Part shown: piece by piece, positions 51,774-60,117 of the stretch
Numbering within the stretch: the stretch's first letter is position 1
Layout of the letters: the number at the start of each line of letters is the position of its first letter
Source: Hyphomicrobiales bacterium
GTDB lineage: Bacteria; Pseudomonadota; Alphaproteobacteria; Rhizobiales; Rhizobiaceae
Reading direction: 5' to 3'
DNA: 64,000 nt
Assembly (NCBI GenBank): GCA_900472395.1
Contig: UCHV01000007.1
Span: forward strand, 1-64,000
The notes under the pieces: generated by a model
Seen by the model: only the letters and a program-made list of their open reading frames with translations
The model's database searches: none
What the model was told of the DNA's origin: nothing
Position numbers and translations under genes: made by a program

Positions 51774-52385
51774 TTAATTTCGGGACGGGTAAACCCCCTG
51801 TAGCGCGATGACGTAATTCATCGCCAAATAGGGTGAGAGGATCGAAAAGGGTATCGAATTCCCTGTATTGTTAATTGCCACGGTGCCGCCGATAGAGCCG
51901 CCGATTGTTGCCGCGCCACCGGCCAAGCCTACGTTCGTGCCGCCGGCTCCCAGGGCATAAATTTTGTTGGAATTCGGCGTTGCATCCGCCAGCTGCATGC
52001 CGGCCTCGGGTTTGTCGCTGGTTGCGGCATTGGATGTGGCGTTCAAAGTGACAGTGGCCGTCAGGCTTTGCGTGCCTGTAAATTGCGCTGTGTGCGTATG
52101 CGCCGGCAGGTTCTGGACCAGAAGATTGGTGTTTTCCGATCCGGCGATCTGGCCGAGCGCGTAATTGGATCCTCCTGGCAACTGCCCCGTACCGACGGGG
52201 ACTCGGCCCTGCAAATTCGGAAGCTGGAAGGTTGTCGTGCCATTGCCGCCATAGATTGTGCTGATGAGCGAGAAAAGTGTTTGATTGTTGCTCAGTGCAA
52301 GAGTCTGGCCGGCGCACATAGCCCAGCCTCGGGGTGCAAAGGTCGGGGCCCACAGCATGACGGTGCCGACGAAGGGTTCACTCAT
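51774..52385 (-). CDS. Phage tail collar domain protein (microcystin-dependent protein type)
   Basis: A 203-residue protein with the collar fold: FVGTVMLWAPTFAPRGWAMC at the N terminus, then TLFSLISTIYGGNGTTTFQLP and LQGRVPVGTG, and a Gly/Thr/Asn-rich middle, ending PYLAMNYVIALQG. This pattern defines the MdpB-like microcystin-dependent proteins, named for cyanobacterial homologues, related to short tail-fibre proteins. No other phage structural gene is nearby, so it is a stand-alone chromosomal member and not a prophage. AAGGAGG precedes the ATG by seven bases, predicting strong translation. The function is unknown; surface or secreted location is possible, but no signal peptide is visible. 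Confidence 0.88.
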   Translation of the reverse strand: MSEPFVGTVMLWAPTFAPRGWAMCAGQTLALSNNQTLFSLISTIYGGNGTTTFQLPNLQGRVPVGTGQLPGGSNYALGQIAGSENTNLLVQNLPAHTHTAQFTGTQSLTATVTLNATSNAATSDKPEAGMQLADATPNSNKIYALGAGGTNVGLAGGAATIGGSIGGTVAINNTGNSIPFSILSPYLAMNYVIALQGVYPSRN

Positions 52386-52806
52386 TCAATTCCTCCTTTG
52401 GTTGATTGAGTAAATTATGTTGGAAGTCGATTTTCTGAGTTTCGCTAAAGGAGATCACGAAAAATTCTTGTTTTTAAAGGGGTTTTGCGAAATTATGCAG
52501 ATGCGTCCCGGCCATGAAGAAAAGCGCTCTCCAGTGCTGAAAAATACGTTGTTATTAATTGCAATGTTATAGTTGCATTGCTGGGTGATGCTGACAAGCG
52601 GATTGCTTGCCCCTTTTGTCAGTAATGGTGAACACGCGAAGGTAGTGCGGCGCGAAAGACACACTATCGCCACAAGCAACCATTGCGCGATTTAAACCAG
52701 AAGACAGTCGTCTATTCTGTTGTTATCAATTAACCCTGGGTTGATTGTGCGAGTCGATACGCGCTCGCGAAGATTGTTCATGTCCTGCGGATGAGGAGCT
52801 TGCTTG
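52386..52806. other. AT-richer intergenic region upstream of the autotransporter
   Basis: 421 bases separating the divergent collar and autotransporter genes, visibly richer in A and T than the surroundings. A palindrome lies at 52727-52747. No gene is supportable; a 74-codon minus-strand frame (52455-52679) lacks motifs and a ribosome site. Confidence 0.55.
52727..52747. promoter_or_regulatory. Palindrome upstream of the autotransporter gene
   Basis: CAAT-t-AACCC-T-GGGTT-g-ATTG: an 11-base perfect core with matching CAAT/ATTG outer arms, centred 70 bases before the autotransporter ATG. The position and symmetry suit a dimeric regulator; the protein is not identified. Confidence 0.4.
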
Positions 52807-55800
52807 ATGCGTTCATGCCTGATGGGAAACTCTGCGCATTTCAGCAATCACAAGATAAGAACGAGTATTTCTCATCTCGCAAAAGCAGCCGTTATTCTGT
52901 TTGCATCATTATGGTTTGTGGTTCTGACACAAGCCGCAGCGTTTGCTGCGCAATCTGCTGCATGTATGTCTGTCAACAGCAGCATCTGTGCGTCAGGAAA
53001 CACCATCAATCCGCCGCCAGGGATTGATATAGACGAAGAGTATCTCGTACCCGGATTTGCTGTTGGCGAACGGATCATTTTCAGCGCGTTTTCAAACCGC
53101 ACGTCAGCCGGTCAGATTGGCACCAACATCGGAACGCCCGAAGAAATTTTTCCCAATGGCGACGGTGACAATCCAGCTGGGAACTTTTCAATTTCTGGCA
53201 GTGGGCAATTTACCGCCGGTGGGCCAAGTTTTCAAACCCTGCGCATGCCGTATTATGTATACAACAACGCCGGTACGCTCACCATCACCTTGAGTTGCGT
53301 ACAGGCGCCGCCGACGATTTCCAGCATAAGCCCGAACCAGGGCCCGGCAGCTGGCGGCACGACTTTGACGATCACCGGAACCGGCTTTACGGGTTATACC
53401 AGTGTAGTCATCGGCGGCACGGCCCACACGCCGACGGCAAGCTCAGACACCAGCATTACCGTTCAAACCTTGCCGCACGCGGCCGGTGCGGTCAATGTCG
53501 CGGTAGCGACCCCCGGTGGCACCGTGACGGCCGTGAATGCCTTCACTTACCGCGCGCCACCTGTTGTTTCCGGCGTATCTCCCAACTCCGGCACAACAGC
53601 CGGCGGCACCTCTGTGACGATCAGCGGTAGCGGCTTTCTCAACGCCACCGGCGTGACATTCGACGGCATCAGCGGCACATCCTTGTCTGCCGCCAGCGAC
53701 AACTCGCTCACAGTCGTTACACCCGCCCATGCAGCCGGCCCGGTCAACGTGGTAGTGACGGCGCCGGGGGGAACGGGAACAGGCACCAATGCCTTCAACT
53801 ATGTTATCCCCCCGCCGTCCGTGTCTTCCACAACGCCGAATAACGGCGTGACAGCCGGCGGCACCGTTGTCACCATCAACGGCACCAATCTTCTAAATGC
53901 GTCGGCAGTAACCTTTGGCGGCGTGCCGGCGACGGGCGTAAACGTGTTGAGCGCCACACAACTGACGGCGGTGACCCCGACACACGCCCCCGGCGCGGTG
54001 GCCGTCGCGGTCACGACGCCAGGAGGCTCAGGGTCGCTTTCAGGTGCATTTACCTACATTGCTCCCCTGCCGACAGTTTCGGGCGTCTCGCCCAACACGG
54101 GCGGAACAGCCGGCGGCACAACGATCGCCGTCACAGGTACGGGTTTTACCGGCGCGACCGCTGTCACGCTCGGCGGCAGCGCTGCAACCGGCGTCACCGT
54201 TATCAGCGACACCCAGCTCACGGCCGTGACACCGTCTCACGCGGCCGGCATCGTGAACGTGGCTGTCACGACCGCGGGTGGCACCGGATCGACGGCGTCG
54301 GCGTTTACATATATCGCTCCGCTTCCGGCCGTCTCCGGCATTTCGCCAAGCACCGGCAGTACCGCCGGCGGCGCGACCGTCACCATTGCCGGGTCCGGTT
54401 TTACCGCAGCGACAGCGGTAACCTTCGGTGGGACTGCCGCAACGGGGGTAATCGTCGTCAGCGATACGCAGATCACCGCCACAACGCCTATACACATCGC
54501 GGGTGCGGTCGGCGTTTCGGTAACGACGGCGGGCGGGACGGGGTCACTTGCGTCGGCATATACCTATGTCGCCCCAATCCCTTCCTTATCCAGTGTTTCT
54601 CCGAATACGGGTGGAACTGCGGGCGGCACGACCGTTACCATCAACGGATCCGGCTTTATCGGAGCGACATCCGTTACGTTTGGTGGACTTGCGGCAACCG
54701 GCGTCAATGTGGTCAGCAATACGCAGATCACCGCACAGACCCCATCTCGTGCGGCGGGACCTGTTAACGTCGAGGTCACAACCGCCGGCGGAATCGGCGG
54801 GCTGACATCGGCCTTCACCTATGTGGCCCCTGTCCCCACCGTCACCAACGTTACGCCGAACAACGGCACCACAGCCGGCGGGACGAACATCACCATCACC
54901 GGCACGGGCTTCACGGCGGCAACTGCGGTCACAATTGGCGGCACTGCCGCAACCGGTGTCGTCGTTGTCAGCGATACGTCAATCACGGCGGTGACGCCGT
55001 CTCACATTGCGGGTTCGGTCAGCGTCGCCGTCACCACTGCCGGCGGCACGGGATCCCTGTCCTCCGCCTTTACCTATCTGGCGCCTGTACCATCAGTGTC
55101 CGGCGTTTCGCCGAACACCGGAGGCACGGCCGGCGGCGCAAGCGTGACCATTAGTGGGAGCGGCTTCATCGGCGCCACCGCCGTCACATTCGGCGGAAGC
55201 GCAGCAACCGGCGTGACGGTGATCAGCGACACGCAGATCACCGTCGTCACGCCCTCGCATATTGCCGGGTCCGTTGCGGTCGCCGTCACGACTGCGGGCG
55301 GCACAGGATCGCTGGCTTCAGCATATGATTATGTGGCCGGAATACCGGCTATCTCCAGCCTTACTCCGAACACGGGTCCCACGGCAGGCGGAACGACAGT
55401 CACGATCAATGGCTCCGGCTTCATCGGAACCACGTCCGTCACCTTGGACGGGATCGCAGCAACTGGCGTGAACGTGCTGAGCGATACGCAGATCACGGCC
55501 GTCACACCGTCGCACATCCAAGGCATTGTCGATGTCGAGGTGACGACAGCCGGCGGAACGGGGTCAATTGCGTCGGCATTTAGCTATGTCGCTCCTGTCC
55601 CTTCTATATCCGGTGCCTCTCCGAATACCGGCCCAACCGCCGGCGGAACGACGGTCACCATCAACGGCTCCGGTTTTATCGGAGCGACAGCCGTTACCAT
55701 CGGGGGAATTGCGCCAACCGGCATCAACGTTCTCAGTGATACACAGATCACGGTACAGACGACGCCGCGCGCGGCCGGTCCCGTCAACATTGCCGTGACA

Positions 55801-58800
55801 ACCGCCGGCGGAACCGGCGTGCTGACATCGGCCTTCACCTATGTGGCCCCTGTCCCTGCCGTCACCAACGTTACGCCGAACAACGGAACAACGGCTGGCG
55901 GGACCAACATCACCATCACCGGTACGGGCTTCACGGCGGCAACTGCGGTCACAATTGGCGGCACTGCCGCAACCGGTGTCGTCGTTGTCAGCGATACGTC
56001 AATCACGGCGGTGACGCCCTCTCACATTGCCGGTTCGGTCAGCGTCGCCGTTACCACTGCCGGCGGCACCGGATCCCTGTCCTCCGCCTTTTCTTATGTA
56101 GCACCTGTACCATCGGTGTCCGGCGTTTCGCCCAACACCGGCGGCACGGCCGGCGGCGCAAGCGTGACCATTAGCGGGAGCGGCTTCATCGGCACAACGT
56201 CTGTCACCTTCGGCGGAGCCGTAGCGACCGGCGTGACGGTAATCAGCGATACGCAGATCACCGTCGTCACACCCTCCCACGTTGCCGGATCCGTTGCGGT
56301 TGCCGTCACGACTGCGGGCGGCACAGGATCGCTGGCTTCGGCTTATAATTATGTGGCCGGCATGCCGGTCGTCTCCAGCGTCACGTCGAGCACGGGTCTG
56401 ACGGCCGGTGGTACGACAGTCACGATCAATGGCTCCGGCTTCATCGGCGCCACATCCGTGACCTTCGGCGGAACCGCGGCAACGAGCGTGAACGTGCTCA
56501 GCGATACGCAGATGACGGCTGTGACACCGCCGCATGCCCAGGGCAGTGTCGCCGTCGCGGTCACGACTGCCGGCGGGACAGGTACACTCACATCCGGGTT
56601 TAATTACCTCGCTCCCATTCCATCGGTATCGAGCGTTTCTCCGAGCTCGGGAACGACTGCAGGGGGCACAAACGTCACCATCAACGGCATTGGTTTTACC
56701 GCCGCCACGTCGGTCACCTTCAGCGGAACGCCAGCGGCCAGCTATGTGGTCCTGAGCGATACCCAGGTCTCGGCGGTTTCGCCGGTTCGCGGGCCAGGTT
56801 CAGTCAATGTTGGCGTCGGCACTGCCGGTGGCACTGGAATATTGCTGACGGCCTATACCTTTGTCGCACCGGTGCCTACAATTTCAGGCGTAAGCCCCAA
56901 TACTGGCACGACGTTGGGCGGTAAAAGCGTCACGATCACCGGGACGGGCTTTACCGGTGCGTCCGTCGTGAACTTCGGCGGGATCGCAGCATCAGGCTTG
57001 ACGGTGGTCAGCGACACGCAGATCACGGCAATGACGCCGGCGCATGCCGCCGGAGCCGTGGATGTCAGCGTGACCTCTCTGGGCGGTACCGTGACAGCCG
57101 TGTCGGCATATACCTACGCCGTTTTCCCGCCGACGGTCGCGACCGTATCTCCGAACACGGGCACGACATTGGGTGGAACCGCAGTGACGATCACCGGTAC
57201 CAACCTGACCGGCGCGTCCTCGGTAACCTTCGGGGGTGCGGCGGCGACAGGCGTGACGGTGGTGAGCGATACCGAAATAACGGTGACAACGCCGCTACAT
57301 ACGCCAGGTGTTGTGGATATCGTCGTCACGACACCGGAAGGCAGTGGAACCGGCTTCGGCCTTTTCTCCTATGTCACGCCCGTACCATCCGTTACATCGG
57401 CTTCTCCAAGCAATGGCAGCACGTTGGGTGGAGCATTGGTGACTATTTCCGGCTCCGGTCTGACGGATACCAGCCTGGTCACTTTCGGGGGGACGGCTGC
57501 CACCGGTATCACGGTTATCAGTGACACGCAGATCACGGCGGTAACACCTGTCCATGCGGCAGGCATCGTCGATATCGTCGTGACGACGCCCGGCGGCACG
57601 GGCACCGGCACAAGTCTTTATGCCTATGAAGTTCCGGCTCCCACAATATCGTCGGTATCTCCGACATCCGGGACAACAGCAGGCGGACAGACGATCACGA
57701 TTGCCGGCACGAACCTGACCGGCACCTCCGTGGTCAGCTTTGGCGGCGTGGCTGCCACCAATGTCGTCGTCGTCAGCGACAGTCAGATAACGGCCGTAAC
57801 GCCGGCCCATGCCGCCGGTGCGGTCGATGTTGCCGTCACCACGCCGGGAGGCACCGTTATCGCAGTCGGTGGGTTCATCTACACGATCTCGCCGCCGGTC
57901 ATATCCTCGGCCGCGCCAAACAACGGCTCTACGGCCGGCGGCACGACGGTCACCATTACCGGCAGCGACCTCGCGGGGACCACGTCGGTTACATTCGGCG
58001 GCACCTCCGCTTCGAGTTATACGGTGATCAGCGACACTCAGCTGACAGCGGTAACCCCGGCCCATGCCGCAGGTGTTGCCGATATCTCGGTAACCACTCC
58101 GTCCGGAACAGGGATATTGGCGGCAGGCTTCAACTTCGAAACGCCCGCACCGACAGTCTCCGGAATTTCGCCGAGTTCGGGGCCGACGGATGGCGGGACC
58201 GCGGTGACCATAACGGGCACCAGTTTTAACGGCGCCACATCGGTCACATTCGGAGGCGTTGCCGCGGGAAGTTTTGCGATTGTGAGCAATACCCAGATCA
58301 CCGCTACAACGCCTGCGCATTCCGCCGGAGCGGCCAATGTCGTCGTCACGACACCGGCAGGAAGCGGCACAAGCAGCAGCGCCGTCTTCACCTTCATCGT
58401 TCCGATCAGGCCCGATCCTTCGCTCGACGCGGAGGTCATCGGATTGATCAACGCGCAGACCAGCGCCGCCAACCGCTTCGCCCGTACTCAGATGCGCAAC
58501 TTCCATGGGAGACTTGAGCGGCTGCATAACGAACGCGAGCGCCGCTCCAGCAGTATGAACGTTCGCGTTGGATTGCCAATGGAGCGTGACAACCGGACGT
58601 CTGCCCAGCGTCTCCTGGATGCGCGGTCGCAGGCCGACGCATCGCGATTTGCGCGTACGGACGCTGATCGGGATGCTGCGACCTATGGTTATGGGACGGA
58701 CGAGGGTGGCCCGGTTTCTGCCGCAGCTGGAGCCCGCGTCGAGGATATTGCCGATGAGGCGGAAAACAGCCGGCTTGCATTCTGGTCCGGCGGTTTCGTG

Positions 58801-59592
58801 AATTTCGGTGATCGCGAAGATGCCGGTGTCGATATGGACCATATGACGGTCGGCGTGAGCGGCGGCTTCGACTATCGGTTCTCCGACAGCTTTGTTGCCG
58901 GTCTCGGCATAGGATACAGCCGCGACCGTACCGATATCGGCAGCAATGGCACCGAAAGCAAGGCGCAGGCCTTCAGCGCAGCCGTTTACAGCAGCTTCGA
59001 GCCGTTCGAGAATTTCTTCCTCGACGGTCTGATCGGTGGCGGCACCCTGAACTTCGACTCCCGGCGTTTCGTCACCGCAAACGACGAATTCGCAACAGGC
59101 GACCGTAGCGGCACCCAGGCTTTCGGCTCACTGACCGCGGCCTACGAAGTCCGCGAGGAGGACTGGCTGATATCCCCTTACGGGCGTCTCGAATTTTCGC
59201 GCTCCTGGCTGGACGGTTTTTCCGAACAGGGGGGAGGCATGTATGGACTTACCTATGGGAACCAGAGCATCGATACATTCTCAGGCGTTTTGGGTCTCCG
59301 CGCCAACATGTCCTTTGAAATGGACTGGGGTGTCCTGAAGCCCGGCCTTCGCGCAGAATATGTGCATGATTTCGAAGGCTCCTCGAAAATACGGCTGGGA
59401 TATACGGACCTTGCGACCCTGCCTTACGAAATTGATGTCCTGGCAAAGGAGCGGGACTATGCAACTTTGGGATTGTCACTCGAATTTCAGTTCGAAAATG
59501 AATGGGACCTCTTGTTCGATTATCGCACGATCTTCGATGGCGAAGGGGACACGGACCATACGGTCGGCGTCCAGCTCAGCGTTCGTTTCTGA
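52807..59592 (+). CDS. Giant autotransporter with 20 IPT/TIG repeats
   Basis: A 2,261-residue type V secreted adhesin-like protein. A long signal peptide ends near AFA (about 47). A 120-residue N-terminal cap with four cysteines precedes 20 tandem IPT/TIG domains of about 85 residues (about 168-1865; SPNTGGTAGGTTVTINGSGF pattern). A 100-residue Arg/Ala-rich helical linker and a C-terminal autotransporter beta-barrel of about 275 residues (LAFWSGGFVNFGD to a terminal SVRF) follow. The passenger would be an extended rod on the cell surface, as in intimin- or BapA-like adhesins; attachment is the likely role. ATG 52807 has GAGGAG eight bases upstream. No protease or kinase motif was seen. The repeats are strongly biased to Thr, Val, Gly and Ala, as usual for rapidly shuffled adhesin stalks. 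Confidence 0.9.
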   Translation: MRSCLMGNSAHFSNHKIRTSISHLAKAAVILFASLWFVVLTQAAAFAAQSAACMSVNSSICASGNTINPPPGIDIDEEYLVPGFAVGERIIFSAFSNRTSAGQIGTNIGTPEEIFPNGDGDNPAGNFSISGSGQFTAGGPSFQTLRMPYYVYNNAGTLTITLSCVQAPPTISSISPNQGPAAGGTTLTITGTGFTGYTSVVIGGTAHTPTASSDTSITVQTLPHAAGAVNVAVATPGGTVTAVNAFTYRAPPVVSGVSPNSGTTAGGTSVTISGSGFLNATGVTFDGISGTSLSAASDNSLTVVTPAHAAGPVNVVVTAPGGTGTGTNAFNYVIPPPSVSSTTPNNGVTAGGTVVTINGTNLLNASAVTFGGVPATGVNVLSATQLTAVTPTHAPGAVAVAVTTPGGSGSLSGAFTYIAPLPTVSGVSPNTGGTAGGTTIAVTGTGFTGATAVTLGGSAATGVTVISDTQLTAVTPSHAAGIVNVAVTTAGGTGSTASAFTYIAPLPAVSGISPSTGSTAGGATVTIAGSGFTAATAVTFGGTAATGVIVVSDTQITATTPIHIAGAVGVSVTTAGGTGSLASAYTYVAPIPSLSSVSPNTGGTAGGTTVTINGSGFIGATSVTFGGLAATGVNVVSNTQITAQTPSRAAGPVNVEVTTAGGIGGLTSAFTYVAPVPTVTNVTPNNGTTAGGTNITITGTGFTAATAVTIGGTAATGVVVVSDTSITAVTPSHIAGSVSVAVTTAGGTGSLSSAFTYLAPVPSVSGVSPNTGGTAGGASVTISGSGFIGATAVTFGGSAATGVTVISDTQITVVTPSHIAGSVAVAVTTAGGTGSLASAYDYVAGIPAISSLTPNTGPTAGGTTVTINGSGFIGTTSVTLDGIAATGVNVLSDTQITAVTPSHIQGIVDVEVTTAGGTGSIASAFSYVAPVPSISGASPNTGPTAGGTTVTINGSGFIGATAVTIGGIAPTGINVLSDTQITVQTTPRAAGPVNIAVTTAGGTGVLTSAFTYVAPVPAVTNVTPNNGTTAGGTNITITGTGFTAATAVTIGGTAATGVVVVSDTSITAVTPSHIAGSVSVAVTTAGGTGSLSSAFSYVAPVPSVSGVSPNTGGTAGGASVTISGSGFIGTTSVTFGGAVATGVTVISDTQITVVTPSHVAGSVAVAVTTAGGTGSLASAYNYVAGMPVVSSVTSSTGLTAGGTTVTINGSGFIGATSVTFGGTAATSVNVLSDTQMTAVTPPHAQGSVAVAVTTAGGTGTLTSGFNYLAPIPSVSSVSPSSGTTAGGTNVTINGIGFTAATSVTFSGTPAASYVVLSDTQVSAVSPVRGPGSVNVGVGTAGGTGILLTAYTFVAPVPTISGVSPNTGTTLGGKSVTITGTGFTGASVVNFGGIAASGLTVVSDTQITAMTPAHAAGAVDVSVTSLGGTVTAVSAYTYAVFPPTVATVSPNTGTTLGGTAVTITGTNLTGASSVTFGGAAATGVTVVSDTEITVTTPLHTPGVVDIVVTTPEGSGTGFGLFSYVTPVPSVTSASPSNGSTLGGALVTISGSGLTDTSLVTFGGTAATGITVISDTQITAVTPVHAAGIVDIVVTTPGGTGTGTSLYAYEVPAPTISSVSPTSGTTAGGQTITIAGTNLTGTSVVSFGGVAATNVVVVSDSQITAVTPAHAAGAVDVAVTTPGGTVIAVGGFIYTISPPVISSAAPNNGSTAGGTTVTITGSDLAGTTSVTFGGTSASSYTVISDTQLTAVTPAHAAGVADISVTTPSGTGILAAGFNFETPAPTVSGISPSSGPTDGGTAVTITGTSFNGATSVTFGGVAAGSFAIVSNTQITATTPAHSAGAANVVVTTPAGSGTSSSAVFTFIVPIRPDPSLDAEVIGLINAQTSAANRFARTQMRNFHGRLERLHNERERRSSSMNVRVGLPMERDNRTSAQRLLDARSQADASRFARTDADRDAATYGYGTDEGGPVSAAAGARVEDIADEAENSRLAFWSGGFVNFGDREDAGVDMDHMTVGVSGGFDYRFSDSFVAGLGIGYSRDRTDIGSNGTESKAQAFSAAVYSSFEPFENFFLDGLIGGGTLNFDSRRFVTANDEFATGDRSGTQAFGSLTAAYEVREEDWLISPYGRLEFSRSWLDGFSEQGGGMYGLTYGNQSIDTFSGVLGLRANMSFEMDWGVLKPGLRAEYVHDFEGSSKIRLGYTDLATLPYEIDVLAKERDYATLGLSLEFQFENEWDLLFDYRTIFDGEGDTDHTVGVQLSVRF
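53308..58403 (+). repeat. Tandem array of 20 IPT/TIG-coding units (about 255 bp each)
   Basis: Twenty units of about 255 bases can be counted by the recurring coding of P-x-x-S-x-x-x-P-N-x-G-x-T-A-G-G. Units 1-3 and 14-20 are diverged, whereas units 6-9 and 10-13 form two copies of a four-unit block offset by 1,020 bases, with long identical stretches (for example around 54905-55000 and 55925-56020). This shows recent in-frame duplication inside the gene. Confidence 0.88.
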
Positions 59593-60117
59593 ACTGACTG
59601 GCCCTGTTACGCGATGGCTCGGCGGCGTCTGAGGATTGCCGCTGTGTTTACTGATTTGCCGAATGGTCGTGGTGAGAGGTTGGAATTCAGGGCTGAAAAC
59701 TGTTGCGCGCGGGCGGCCGTCCCGAAACGTGGTCGGCCGTCGATGAAGGCATCCGACACGGGAGTACCTGTGCCCGATGCTCTACCTGAGTTTCCAGCGG
59801 ACCTTGTTTTTGACATAGGTCGATCACGGAAACGCATCCGCAGCACGCAGTTGGGTGCCAGAACCACAAGCGCTTTTCAGGAGCGGGAAGCATGCTCCGC
59901 ATGATGGGCGGAAGGATATTGCCGACGCTTATCGTCTGCCGGTAGGGGCGTGGCATCTGCCTGCCGGACGTTCTGCGGCTGAACGCCGAAAGCGTGTCAA
60001 AGGTCGGGTTGAGGCGCAGCGTTGACCAGAGCTAAAGCCGATGGCGTCTGTGTGCCACCGGCTTCAGCGACGAGTTTCTCTAGACCCCTGCAAGGGTGAA
60101 ATCGTTAAGTTGTCGGA
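59593..60117. other. Intergenic region between convergent genes
   Basis: 525 bases between the autotransporter and the second TonB receptor. Frames of up to 96 codons occur on both strands but none has a recognisable motif; the stretch may hold decayed coding sequence. The only structured element is the stem-loop at 60035-60064. Confidence 0.5.
60035..60064 (-). terminator. Stem-loop after the second TonB receptor gene
   Basis: An 11-bp stem with one mismatch (AAGCCG-a-TGGC / GCCA-c-CGGCTT) and an 8-base loop, 54 bases beyond the receptor stop. On the minus strand the stem runs into CTTTAG, so the T-run is short. It is a probable terminator or 3' stabilising hairpin. Confidence 0.45.

Noticed and set aside
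51774-52385. Prophage tail region
   Set aside because: The collar-domain protein stands alone, with no capsid, portal, terminase or integrase genes within the window.
53308-58403. Direct repeats resembling a CRISPR or satellite array
   Set aside because: The units are about 255 bases, fully coding in one frame, and translate to IPT/TIG domains.
59614-59904. 96-codon plus-strand frame as a gene
   Set aside because: No ribosome site, no motif, and composition unlike the neighbouring genes; opposite-strand frames over the same stretch look equally poor.
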